A stretch of DNA of 64,000 nucleotides from Jiella sonneratiae (GTDB taxonomy: Bacteria; Pseudomonadota; Alphaproteobacteria; Rhizobiales; Rhizobiaceae): positions 51,311-115,310 of the forward strand of contig NZ_JAFMPY010000021.1 of NCBI RefSeq assembly GCF_017353515.1, in the 5' to 3' direction. Made by a program: the position numbers and the translations under genes. Of this stretch, positions 8,876 through 17,273 are shown in pieces. The notes below the pieces were generated by a model that saw only the letters and a program-made list of their open reading frames with translations, had not been told where the DNA came from and made no database searches. Within the stretch, counting starts at the first letter, position 1. Every line of letters begins with the position of its first letter.

Positions 8876-10126
8876 GTGGCGGCGTTCGACCTCATCCTGC
8901 GCGACGCCCGTGTCGAGGGACGCGACGATCCCGTCGACATCGGCATTGCCAGGGGCCTCGTCGCCGCGATCGAGCGCGGGCTGCCGGCCGGCGCGCCGGA
9001 GCGCGCCGTCGGCGGGCGCTTCGTCTCGACCGGCCTCGTCGACGCTCACATCCACCTCGACAAGGCCGGTATCCTCGACCGTTGCCCTGTCTGCGATGGC
9101 ACGCTCGCCGAGGCCGTGTCGCTGACGGCGAAGGCGAAGGCGGGCTTTACCGCCGACGACGTCTACAACCGCGCCGAAGCGGTGCTGCGCCGGGCGATCG
9201 TCAACGGCACCATGGCGATGCGCAGCTTCGTCGAGACCGATCCGCGCGTCGGCCTCGCGTCCTTCGAGGCGTTGCTGCAGCTCAAGCGCGACTATCGGCG
9301 GGCCATCGCCATCGACCTCTGCGCCTTCGCGCAGGAGGGCCTGACCGAGGAGATGGCCACCTACGACCTGATGGCGGCGGCGCTGCAAGGCGGCGCGACC
9401 AGCGTCGGCGGCTGTCCCTACACCGACCGGGATCCGGTCCGTCACATCGAGCTGGTGCTCGATCTTGCCGAGCGCTTCGCCGTGCCCGCCGACTTCCACA
9501 TCGACTTCGATCTCAATCCGGCGGAAGGCGACCTGCCGGCCCTGATCGCCGCCGTCGAACGGCGCGGGATGCAGGGGCGGGTGTCGGTCGGTCACGCGAG
9601 CAAGCTTTCGGCGATGCCGGCAGCGCGCTTCGAGGCGCTCGGCAAGGCGCTCGCGAAGGCCGGTATCGGCCTCGTCGTCCTGCCGGCGACGGATCTCTAT
9701 CTCATGGGGCGCGGCAGCGCCCGCCTGACGCCCCGGGGCGTCGCCCGGGCGGACATCCTCGCGAAAGCCGGCGTGCGGACGGCGGTCGCCACCAACAACG
9801 TCCTCAATCCCTTCACGCCCTTCGGCGACGCCTCGCTGATCCGCATGGCGAACCTCTTTGCCAATGTCGCGCAGTCCGGCAGCGACGCCGACATGGCGCT
9901 GTGCTTCCAGATGGTCGGTGCAGGCGCTGCGGCGGTCGTCGGCCTCGACCGGCCGTCGGCACCGCAGGTGGGCGCACCGGCCGATCTCCTGATCCTCGAC
10001 GCTGCGGGCCCTGCCGATGCCGTGTGCCGGATCGCCCAGCCGCTCGCCGGCTGGAAGGACGGGCTCCAGACCTTCGAACGGCCGCTGCCACGGCTCTGCC
10101 TCGATGCGGAGAGTGGCGGCTTCTGA
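8876..10126 (+). CDS. Amidohydrolase, cytosine-deaminase-like, with altered active site
   Basis: A 416-residue amidohydrolase-superfamily TIM-barrel protein with GTG start. The first metal motif is intact (DAHIHLDK, His58 and His60), as are His208 (DFHIDF) and His240 (VGHAS). Compared with bacterial cytosine deaminase, the position of the catalytic Glu after His208 is Phe211, and the metal-binding Asp region reads ATNNVLNPFTPFGD with Asn307/Asn308 in place of Asp. This argues against a normal cytosine deaminase; the chemistry may be hydrolysis of an amide by a modified mechanism. Located between the racemase and the amidase in the same operon. Confidence 0.8.
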   Translation: MAAFDLILRDARVEGRDDPVDIGIARGLVAAIERGLPAGAPERAVGGRFVSTGLVDAHIHLDKAGILDRCPVCDGTLAEAVSLTAKAKAGFTADDVYNRAEAVLRRAIVNGTMAMRSFVETDPRVGLASFEALLQLKRDYRRAIAIDLCAFAQEGLTEEMATYDLMAAALQGGATSVGGCPYTDRDPVRHIELVLDLAERFAVPADFHIDFDLNPAEGDLPALIAAVERRGMQGRVSVGHASKLSAMPAARFEALGKALAKAGIGLVVLPATDLYLMGRGSARLTPRGVARADILAKAGVRTAVATNNVLNPFTPFGDASLIRMANLFANVAQSGSDADMALCFQMVGAGAAAVVGLDRPSAPQVGAPADLLILDAAGPADAVCRIAQPLAGWKDGLQTFERPLPRLCLDAESGGF

Positions 10127-10203
10127 CGCAACGGCGCACGATGCGGCCCATGGAGCCGGGCACTTGGCCGGCCGGCCCAGATTTCCCGAGGAAAGGCTTT
10201 CCC

Positions 10204-11370
10204 ATGCTGATCGACAAAGACCCGGTCCACGCCTTCGTGCCCTATGGGGCGGTGCCGGTGGCCGGCGCGACGACGGGGCCGCTTGCCGGCCTGCGCCTTG
10301 CCGTGAAGGACATCTTCGCCGTCGCCGGCTACCGGACCGGCTGCGGCTGCCCGACGAAACTCGCAACGAGCGACATCGCGGTGACGACGGCGCCGGCCGT
10401 CGAGCGCCTGCTCGGCGCGGGAGCCCGCTTCGTCGGCAAGACCCACACCGACGAACTCGCCTGGTCGCTCTACGGAATGAACGCGCATTTCGGCACGCCG
10501 GTCAATTCCGCCGCGCCGGACCGCATTCCGGGCGGCTCGTCCTCCGGCTCGGCCGCCGCCGTCGCGGCGGATCTCGCCGATATCGCCGTCGGAACCGACA
10601 CGGGCGGATCGGTGCGCGCGCCGGCGAGCTTCTGCGGGCTGTGGGGAATTCGCCCGAGCCACGGCCGGGTGCCGCTCGACGGCTGCATGGAACTTGCCGC
10701 GAGCTTCGACACGGCGGGCGTCTTCGCCCGAAACGCGGCAACCTTCGAGCGCGTCGTCGCAGTGATGATGGGCGACGACGCCGACGACCGGCCAGAAGAG
10801 CCGCGCTGGCTGACGCCGACCGACATGCTCGCCCGGCTCGGCGATGCGCAACGGGCCGTCTACGACGCCCACTTCGGCGGCCTAGACGCCCGGCCTGTCG
10901 CGGTCTATCCGGCGGGCGGGGCGGACGCCCTCTACGAGGCGTTCCGCATCCTCCAGAGTTGCGATGCGAAGCGCGCCGTGGTGCCGTTCATCGACGCGTC
11001 GGCGATGCCGCTTCCCGCCGGCCTCGACGAACGGGTCGCCTTCGCGCGCCGGATGACGCCCGAGGACGAGGCGGCCGGAAATGCCGTGCGTGACCCGTTC
11101 GCCGCTGCGATGGACGACCTCCTCGGCCATGACGGCGTCCTGCTGGCGCCGGTGGTGCACGACGCGCCCTTCAGGCTCGACGCCGGGCGTGCGGTCTTCG
11201 ACGGCTTCCGCCACTATGCCATCAAGCTCTTGGCGGTGGCCGGCATGGCGCGGCTGCCGCAGGTGGTGTTTCCGGCAGGCACCGTCGACGGCGCTCCCTT
11301 CGGCCTGTCGGTGATCGGGCCGCGCGGATCAGACCGCTGGCTCACACGGCTGGCGGCCCGCCAGTTCTGA
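10204..11370 (+). CDS. Amidase (amidase signature family)
   Basis: A 388-residue amidase-signature enzyme with the Ser-cisSer-Lys triad: Lys35 in LAVKDIF, cis-Ser112 in PGGSSSGSA, and nucleophile Ser136 in DTGGSVRAP. It hydrolyses a carbon-nitrogen amide bond to acid plus ammonia; AtzF-like allophanate hydrolases and indoleacetamide hydrolases belong to the same family, and I cannot discriminate. AGGAAAGG lies upstream of the ATG. Last gene of the transporter-racemase-amidohydrolase operon, suggesting the final hydrolytic step. It is somewhat shorter than many family members (around 450 residues), which leaves out the C-terminal extension. Confidence 0.9.
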   Translation: MLIDKDPVHAFVPYGAVPVAGATTGPLAGLRLAVKDIFAVAGYRTGCGCPTKLATSDIAVTTAPAVERLLGAGARFVGKTHTDELAWSLYGMNAHFGTPVNSAAPDRIPGGSSSGSAAAVAADLADIAVGTDTGGSVRAPASFCGLWGIRPSHGRVPLDGCMELAASFDTAGVFARNAATFERVVAVMMGDDADDRPEEPRWLTPTDMLARLGDAQRAVYDAHFGGLDARPVAVYPAGGADALYEAFRILQSCDAKRAVVPFIDASAMPLPAGLDERVAFARRMTPEDEAAGNAVRDPFAAAMDDLLGHDGVLLAPVVHDAPFRLDAGRAVFDGFRHYAIKLLAVAGMARLPQVVFPAGTVDGAPFGLSVIGPRGSDRWLTRLAARQF

Positions 11371-11395
11371 TTCTCCACGACCGGATCCACCGCAC

Positions 11396-11412
11396 GATAG
11401 AGGGCTTCTATC
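11396..11412. promoter_or_regulatory. T-N11-A palindrome, candidate LysR-type regulator box
   Basis: GATAGA and TCTATC form a perfect 6-bp inverted repeat separated by 5 bases, giving a T-N11-A arrangement (T11398, A11410). It lies about 90 bases upstream of fdsG. FDS-type formate dehydrogenase operons are commonly controlled by a LysR-family regulator (FdsR), and T-N11-A is the known LysR recognition pattern. No LysR gene is in the window, so the regulator would be encoded elsewhere. Confidence 0.5.
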
Positions 11413-11498
11413 AGAGAACGAAGATTGCGCATTGATTCATTGCCATCGACAGTGTTCCGTCTCTGGAAGCATTCAAATAAGGGGCGGGAGGTAACTGC

Positions 11499-11972
11499 TT
11501 GGTTTATCAGGCGACCTACGACGAGACCGAGGCAGCCGAGATCATTGCCGAGCATGAGGCTCTGGAAGGGCCGCTGCTGCCGATCCTGCATGGCATCCAG
11601 GCGCGTTTCGGCCATGTGCCCGAGGCGGCGGTGCGCCAGATCGCGGCCGCGCTCAATCTCACCCGCGCCGAGGTTCATGGCGTCGTCACCTTCTATCACG
11701 ATTTCCACAAGGAACCGCGCGGCCGGCACATCCTCAAGGTGTGCCGCGCCGAAGCCTGCCAGGCGGCCGGCAGCGACGGCATCGCCGATGCGATCGAGAA
11801 GGCGCTGGGCATCGGCTTCGGCGAGACAACTCCGGACGGGCAGGTGACGCTGGAGGCGGTCTACTGCCTCGGCCTCTGCGCGGCGGCGCCTTCGGCCATG
11901 CTCGACCGGCGGATCGTCGGGCGGCTGTCCGAGGCAAAGGTCGGGGCGCTCGTCGAGGAGGCGCGGCTGTGA
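11499..11972 (+). CDS. fdsG: NAD-dependent formate dehydrogenase gamma subunit
   Basis: The small NuoE-like subunit, 157 residues. It carries a [2Fe-2S] cluster ligated by Cys82, Cys87 (VCRAEACQ), Cys123 and Cys127 (YCLGLCAAAPSAM). It passes electrons within the NADH-forming module of cytoplasmic formate dehydrogenase. The start is TTG with a strong GGGAGGTAA upstream. The first gene of the fds operon; its stop overlaps the start of fdsB by four bases (GTGA). Confidence 0.93.
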   Translation: MVYQATYDETEAAEIIAEHEALEGPLLPILHGIQARFGHVPEAAVRQIAAALNLTRAEVHGVVTFYHDFHKEPRGRHILKVCRAEACQAAGSDGIADAIEKALGIGFGETTPDGQVTLEAVYCLGLCAAAPSAMLDRRIVGRLSEAKVGALVEEARL

Positions 11973-13522
11973 CCAAGCTCTTCATCCCGCTCGATTCTTT
12001 CGCCGTTGCCTGCGGCGCCGACCAGATCGCCGAGGAGTTCGGGCAGTTGCTCGCCGATCGGGGGCTTGCCGTCGAGATCGTGCGCAACGGCTCGCGCGGG
12101 CTCGCCTGGCTTGAGCCGATGATCGAGGTGGAGACGCCGGGCGGGCGCATCGCCTACGGCCCGATCGAGCCCGGCGAGGCCGCGGCGCTGATCGACGCCG
12201 GTGTCCTGGCCGGTGCGGGCCATCCGAAGCGCATCGGCAAGGTCGAGGAGCATCCGTTCTTCGCCCGCCAGAGGCGGCATACCTTCAAGCGCTGCGGCAT
12301 CACCGATCCCCTGTCGCTCGACGACTACCGCGCCCATGGCGGGCTGAAGGGTTTGGAACGGGCGATCGGCATCGAGGCCGAGGCGATCGTCGCCGAGGTG
12401 ACGGCGTCGGGGCTGCGCGGCCGCGGCGGCGCGGGCTTTCCGACCGGCATCAAGTGGAAGACCGTCGCCGAGGCGAAGGGCGACAGAAAATATATCGTCG
12501 CCAATGCCGACGAGGGCGACTCCGGCACCTTCGCCGACCGGATGATCATGGAGGGCGATCCGTTCTGCCTGATCGAGGGCATGGCGATCGCCGGCGTCGC
12601 GACCGGGGCGACCAAGGGCTACATCTATCTGAGGTCGGAATATCCGGTCGCGATCGCGGTCATGCGCGAGGCGATCCGCCGGGCCGGGAAGGCCGGCCTG
12701 CTCGGCGCGTCGCTGCTCGGTTCCAGCCACGCCTTCGACCTCGAGGTCCGGGTGGGTGCCGGCGCCTATGTCTGCGGCGAGGAGACCTCGCTGCTCGACA
12801 GCCTGGAGGGCAAGCGCGGGCAGGTGCGCTTCAAGCCGCCGCTGCCGGCGATCCAGGGGCTGTTCGGCAAGCCGACGGTGATCAACAACGTCATCACGCT
12901 TGCTTCGGTCCCGGAAATCCTCGCGGCCGGCGCCGACGGTTACAAAGAACTCGGCATCGGGCGCTCGCGCGGCACGATCCCGATCCAGCTCGGCGGCAAT
13001 GTCAGGCATGGCGGCCTGTTCGAGGCGCCATTCGGGATGACGCTCGGCGCGATCGTCGAGGAGATCGGCGGCGGCACCGCCTCGGGCCGGCCGGTGCGCG
13101 CGGTCCAGGTGGGTGGACCGCTTGGCGCATACTTCCCCGTTTCGCTGTTCGACACGCCCTTCGACTACGAGGCCTTCGCGGCGAAGGACGGCCTCATCGG
13201 CCACGCCGGCATCGTCGTCTTCGACGACACGGTCGACATGATGAAGCAGGCGCGCTTCGCCTTCGAGTTCTGCGCCATCGAGAGCTGCGGCAAGTGCACG
13301 CCCTGCCGGGTCGGTGCAGTGCGCGGCTACGAGACGGTGAAGAAGATCATCGACGGGGAGCGGCCGGCCGAGAACCTCGCCCTGGTCGAAGACCTCTGCA
13401 ACACGATGAAGTTCGGCTCGCTCTGCGCGCTGGGCGGTTTCACGCCCTACCCGGTGATGAGTGCAATCCGGCATTTTCCGGAAGATTTTCACGGGGAACC
13501 GATGAGGGTCGCGGCGGAGTAG
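11969..13522 (+). CDS. fdsB: NAD-dependent formate dehydrogenase beta subunit
   Basis: A NuoF-like flavoprotein of 517 residues with GTG start. It has an N-terminal thioredoxin-like part, the FMN/NAD-binding motifs GRGGAGFPTGIKW and NADEGDSGTFADR, and a [4Fe-4S] cluster with Cys440, Cys443, Cys446 (ESCGKCTPCRVG) and Cys486. It reduces NAD+ with electrons from formate. Overlaps fdsG by four bases. In most FDS operons fdsA follows directly; here a toxin-antitoxin pair comes first. Confidence 0.93.
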   Translation: MTKLFIPLDSFAVACGADQIAEEFGQLLADRGLAVEIVRNGSRGLAWLEPMIEVETPGGRIAYGPIEPGEAAALIDAGVLAGAGHPKRIGKVEEHPFFARQRRHTFKRCGITDPLSLDDYRAHGGLKGLERAIGIEAEAIVAEVTASGLRGRGGAGFPTGIKWKTVAEAKGDRKYIVANADEGDSGTFADRMIMEGDPFCLIEGMAIAGVATGATKGYIYLRSEYPVAIAVMREAIRRAGKAGLLGASLLGSSHAFDLEVRVGAGAYVCGEETSLLDSLEGKRGQVRFKPPLPAIQGLFGKPTVINNVITLASVPEILAAGADGYKELGIGRSRGTIPIQLGGNVRHGGLFEAPFGMTLGAIVEEIGGGTASGRPVRAVQVGGPLGAYFPVSLFDTPFDYEAFAAKDGLIGHAGIVVFDDTVDMMKQARFAFEFCAIESCGKCTPCRVGAVRGYETVKKIIDGERPAENLALVEDLCNTMKFGSLCALGGFTPYPVMSAIRHFPEDFHGEPMRVAAE

Positions 13523-13533
13523 ATGGCTGAAGG

Positions 13534-13833
13534 ATGGCTCTGGACTTCGACGACTTCGATTGGGACGAGGGTAACTTCGACAAGTGTAGCAAGCATGGTG
13601 TATCAGTTGATGAGATAGAGGAACTTCTCCTCGGAGATCCGATTGTCGCGGAAGATCCCCTCCACTCGGAGAGCGAGCCTCGCTTTCGCGCAATCGGTCG
13701 TTGCGCGAACGGACGGCACGTCTTCGTCGCCTATACTCTTCGAAATCATCGCGGGCTGCGCTTCATCCGGCCGATCAGTGCCCGCTACATGCATCTGAAG
13801 GAGGTGCGTTTCTATGAGCGACACCAAACTTAA
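13534..13833 (+). CDS. brnT: BrnT family toxin
   Basis: A 99-residue protein beginning LDFDDFDWDEGNFDKCSKHGVS, typical of BrnT (the FxWDxxKxxxNxxKHGVS pattern) and ending with the conserved R-x-I-S-A-R region (IRPISARYMHLKEVRFYE). BrnT proteins are RelE-like ribonucleases that block translation and are held by the downstream BrnA antitoxin. Starts 11 bases after the fdsB stop; GAAGG abuts the ATG. The base composition is clearly lower in GC than its neighbours, a sign of later acquisition. The reading frame overlaps brnA by 20 bases. Confidence 0.88.
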   Translation: MALDFDDFDWDEGNFDKCSKHGVSVDEIEELLLGDPIVAEDPLHSESEPRFRAIGRCANGRHVFVAYTLRNHRGLRFIRPISARYMHLKEVRFYERHQT

Positions 13834-14077
13834 GCGGCTACCACCGCTCAAAAGCGACGAAGAGGCCGAGCGGTTCATCGAAGAAGCCGATCTCACGGAA
13901 TACGATCTGTCGCAGTTCAAGCCGATGAAGTTTCGCCGGCGGGGCAATGCCGATCGCGTGACGTTTGAACTTCCGCCGGAGCTCGTTCGCAAGCTGTCCG
14001 ATAAGGCCAGAAAAGACGGCATGACCGAAGGTGATCTCATGCGCAAAGTGCTCGAAGATCATCTCAAAGACGTTTGA
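13814..14077 (+). CDS. brnA: BrnA-like antitoxin
   Basis: An 87-residue protein, in line with BrnA/CopG-like antitoxins: a charged N-terminus (SDEEAERFIEEADL) and a C-terminal ribbon-helix-helix-like segment RVTFELPPELVRKLSDKARK. It should bind BrnT and autoregulate the pair. It overlaps the toxin gene by 20 bases and ends 30 bases before the fdsA start, so the pair lies entirely within the formate dehydrogenase operon. Lower GC than the flanking fds genes. Confidence 0.85.
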   Translation: MSDTKLKRLPPLKSDEEAERFIEEADLTEYDLSQFKPMKFRRRGNADRVTFELPPELVRKLSDKARKDGMTEGDLMRKVLEDHLKDV

Positions 14078-14107
14078 TCCGGCGCTTATTGCGTCAGGGA
14101 GGAAACC

Positions 14108-16969
14108 ATGAGCCTCATTCGCGAAATCGACTACGGCACCCCGGCCTCGAAGGCCGAAAAAGCGGTGACGCTCACCATCGACGGCGTCGAGGTGACGGTG
14201 CCCGAGGGCACGTCGCTGATGCGCGCGGCCATGGATGCCGGTGTCCAGGTGCCGAAGCTCTGCGCCACCGACATGATGGACGCCTTCGGTTCCTGCCGGC
14301 TCTGCGTGGTCGAGATCGAGGGGCGGAACGGCACGCCGGCCTCCTGCACGACGCCGGTCGCGGCTGGCATGAAGGTCTCCACCCAGACCGAGCGGCTGAA
14401 GAAGATCCGCAAGGGGGTCATGGAGCTCTACATCTCCGACCACCCGCTCGACTGCCTCACCTGCGCCGCCAACGGCGACTGCGAACTGCAGGACATGGCC
14501 GGGGCCGTCGGCCTGCGCGAGGTGCGCTACGGCTACGAGGGCGAAAACCATCTCGGCAAGGCCAAGGACGTCTCGAACCCGTACTTCCAGTTCGATCCGT
14601 CGAAATGCATCGTCTGTTCGCGCTGCGTCAGGGCCTGCAACGAGGTGCAGGGCACCTTCGCGCTGACGGTCGAGGGCAGGGGCTTCGACTCCATCATCTC
14701 GGCCGGCACCGGCAGCGACGACTTCTTCTCCTCAGAATGCGTGTCCTGCGGCGCCTGCGTCCAGGCCTGCCCGACGGCGACGCTGGAGGAAAAGTCGGTC
14801 ATCGAGATCGGCACGCCGGAACATTCGGTCGTCACCACCTGCGCCTATTGCGGCGTCGGTTGCTCGTTCAAGACGGAGATGCGCGGCGAGGAACTGGTGC
14901 GCATGGTGCCCTACAAGGACGGCAAGGCCAATCGCGGCCACTCTTGCGTCAAGGGCCGCTTCGCGCTCGGCTACGCCACCCACAAGGATCGCATCCTCAA
15001 TCCGATGATCCGCGACCACCACACCCAGCCCTGGCGCGAAGTGTCGTGGGAGGAGGCGATGTCCTTCACCGCCGCGAAGATCAAGGACATCCAGGCGAAA
15101 TACGGAAAGGGCGCGATGGGTGGCATCTCCTCGTCGCGCTGCACCAACGAAGAGGTCTTCCTCGTCCAGAAGCTGGTGCGCGCCGGCTTCGGCAACAACA
15201 ACATCGACACCTGCGCAAGAGTCTGCCATTCGCCGACCGGCTACGGCCTCAACTCGACCTTCGGCACCTCGGCCGGAACGCAGGATTTCGACTCGGTCGA
15301 GGACACCGACGTGGTCCTCGTCATCGGCGCCAACCCGACCGACGGTCATCCGGTCTTCGCCTCGCGCATGAAGAAGCGGCTGCGGGGCAAGCCCGGCCAG
15401 CCGGGGGCTAGGCTGATCGTCGTCGATCCGCGCCGCATCGACCTCGTCAAGACGCCGCATGTGAAGGCCGACCACCATCTGGCGCTGAAGCCCGGCACCA
15501 ACGTCGCCATGCTGACGGCGCTCGCCCATGTCGTCGTCACCGAGGGCCTCGTCAACGAGAGCTTCGTGCGCGAACGCTGCGAGTGGGACGAGTTCCAGGA
15601 ATGGGCGGCCTTCGTCGCCGAGGACCGGCATTCCCCCGAGGCGGTCGAGAGCGTCACCGGCGTTCCGGCGGAGGAGGTGCGCAAGGCGGCGCGGCTCTAC
15701 GCCACCGGCGGCAATGCGGCGATCTATTACGGCCTCGGCGTCACCGAGCACAGCCAGGGCTCGACCTCGGTCATCGCCATCGCCAATCTCGCCATGGCGA
15801 CGGGCAATATCGGCCGGCGCGGCGTCGGCGTGAATCCGCTGCGCGGGCAGAACAACGTCCAGGGCTCCTGCGACATGGGCTCGTTCCCGCACGAGCTGCC
15901 CGGCTACCGCCACATCTCGGTGGACGCGGTGCGCGAGACCTTCGAGGATCTGTGGGGCGTCAAGCTCGACAAGGAGCCGGGCCTGCGCATCCCGAACATG
16001 TTCGACGCGGCCGTCGAGGGAACGTTCAAGGGCCTCTATTGCCAGGGCGAGGACATCCTCCAGTCCGACCCCGACACCAAGCACGTCTCGGCCGGACTTG
16101 CGGCACTTGAACTCCTCATCGTCCACGATCTCTTCCTGAACGAGACGGCGAACTACGCCACCGTCTTCCTGCCAGGCTCGTCCTTCCTGGAAAAGAACGG
16201 CACCTTCACCAATGCCGAGCGGCGCATCAACCGCGTGCGCAAGGTGATGAGCCCGAAGAACGGCTACGAGGACTGGCAGGTCACGCAGCTGCTCGCCCAG
16301 GCGATCGGCATGGACATGAACTATTCCCACCCCGCCGAGATCATGGCCGAGATCGCGGCGACCACGCCGTCCTTCGCCAACGTCACCTACGACCTCCTGG
16401 ACGAGAAGGGCTCTGTCCAGTGGCCCTGCAACGACGAGCATCCGGAAGGCTCGCCGATCATGCATGTCGACAGCTTCATGCGCGGCAAGGGCAAGTTCAT
16501 CATGACCGAGTATGTGGCGACCGACGAGCGGACCGGGCCGCGCTTCCCGCTGCTTCTGACCACCGGCCGCATCCTGTCGCAGTACAATGTCGGCGCCCAG
16601 ACCCGCCGCACCGGCAACGTCGTCTGGCACGATCAGGACCTTCTGGAGATCCATCCGCACGATGCCGAGCAGCGCGGCGTGCGCGACGGCGACTGGGTGA
16701 AGCTGCAGAGCCGGGCCGGCGAGACCTCGATCCGGGCGAAGATCACCGACCGGGTCGCGCCGGGGGTCGTCTATACGACCTTCCACCATCCGATGACCCA
16801 GGCGAACGTCATCACCACCGACTTCTCCGACTGGGCGACCAACTGCCCCGAATACAAGGTGACCGCCGTGCAGATCTCGCCCTCCAACGGCCCGACCGAG
16901 TGGCAGGAGGACTATCGGGAACTCACCATGGAGAGCCGCCGGATCATGCCGGCGGAAGCCGCGGAGTAG
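14108..16969 (+). CDS. fdsA: NAD-dependent formate dehydrogenase alpha (catalytic) subunit
   Basis: A 953-residue molybdenum/tungsten bis-MGD enzyme oxidising formate to CO2. The N-terminal NuoG-like part binds [2Fe-2S] (Cys52, Cys63, Cys66, Cys80), a His/Cys [4Fe-4S] (DHPLDCLTCAANGDCEL), and two ferredoxin clusters (CIVCSRCVRAC and CVSCGACVQAC). The catalytic part has a further [4Fe-4S] site (CAYCGVGCSF) and the metal ligand Cys373 followed by His374 in ARVCHSPTG, so it is a cysteine and not a selenocysteine enzyme. GGGAGGAAACC precedes the ATG. Length matches FdsA of known FDS enzymes. Cytoplasmic, partner of FdsB, FdsG and FdsD. Confidence 0.95.
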   Translation: MSLIREIDYGTPASKAEKAVTLTIDGVEVTVPEGTSLMRAAMDAGVQVPKLCATDMMDAFGSCRLCVVEIEGRNGTPASCTTPVAAGMKVSTQTERLKKIRKGVMELYISDHPLDCLTCAANGDCELQDMAGAVGLREVRYGYEGENHLGKAKDVSNPYFQFDPSKCIVCSRCVRACNEVQGTFALTVEGRGFDSIISAGTGSDDFFSSECVSCGACVQACPTATLEEKSVIEIGTPEHSVVTTCAYCGVGCSFKTEMRGEELVRMVPYKDGKANRGHSCVKGRFALGYATHKDRILNPMIRDHHTQPWREVSWEEAMSFTAAKIKDIQAKYGKGAMGGISSSRCTNEEVFLVQKLVRAGFGNNNIDTCARVCHSPTGYGLNSTFGTSAGTQDFDSVEDTDVVLVIGANPTDGHPVFASRMKKRLRGKPGQPGARLIVVDPRRIDLVKTPHVKADHHLALKPGTNVAMLTALAHVVVTEGLVNESFVRERCEWDEFQEWAAFVAEDRHSPEAVESVTGVPAEEVRKAARLYATGGNAAIYYGLGVTEHSQGSTSVIAIANLAMATGNIGRRGVGVNPLRGQNNVQGSCDMGSFPHELPGYRHISVDAVRETFEDLWGVKLDKEPGLRIPNMFDAAVEGTFKGLYCQGEDILQSDPDTKHVSAGLAALELLIVHDLFLNETANYATVFLPGSSFLEKNGTFTNAERRINRVRKVMSPKNGYEDWQVTQLLAQAIGMDMNYSHPAEIMAEIAATTPSFANVTYDLLDEKGSVQWPCNDEHPEGSPIMHVDSFMRGKGKFIMTEYVATDERTGPRFPLLLTTGRILSQYNVGAQTRRTGNVVWHDQDLLEIHPHDAEQRGVRDGDWVKLQSRAGETSIRAKITDRVAPGVVYTTFHHPMTQANVITTDFSDWATNCPEYKVTAVQISPSNGPTEWQEDYRELTMESRRIMPAEAAE

Positions 16970-17014
16970 GGGCGGTTCGCTGTCACCGAGCGGGCGAGAT
17001 GCGGATGCGCCGTT

Positions 17015-17200
17015 ACCCCCCTCTGTCCTACCGGACATCTCCCCCGCAAGGGGGGAGATCGGCAACGTTGGTGTCGGCCGCATGTCGGTGGTCGCCGTTT
17101 CTGAATGGGCGATTGCATAGAGCGATGGCTCAATGGGCGAAGCCGAGAGCAAGGTCGATCTTCGCCCTTGCGGGGGAGATGCCGGCAGGCAGAGGGGGGT
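17015..17200. repeat. RIME-like long inverted repeat
   Basis: Two imperfect inverted arms, 17015-17062 and about 17154-17200, share the CCCCCTCTGTCC...CATCTCCCCCGCAAGG...GAGATCG pattern and its complement. The sequence resembles the abundant intergenic repeat of Rhizobiaceae known as RIME (recognition from memory). It fills most of the 304-base gap between fdsA and fdhD; no gene is seen in the remainder. Confidence 0.7.
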
Positions 17201-17273
17201 GTCGACGCCGCCCGATCGTCGTCGGCCGGCCCACGAGGCTTGCGGCGCTGCCGGCCGGAAAGTCCGTCTTCCA

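Noticed and set aside
7640..10366. Minus-strand open frame of 908 codons opposite the racemase and amidohydrolase genes
   Set aside because: Crosses several well-supported plus-strand genes and has no motif or ribosome-binding site; high-GC antisense shadow.
15222..15233. Selenocysteine at the metal site of the formate dehydrogenase
   Set aside because: The metal-ligand position is a normal Cys codon (ARVCHSP), and no in-frame TGA with a SECIS-like hairpin exists.
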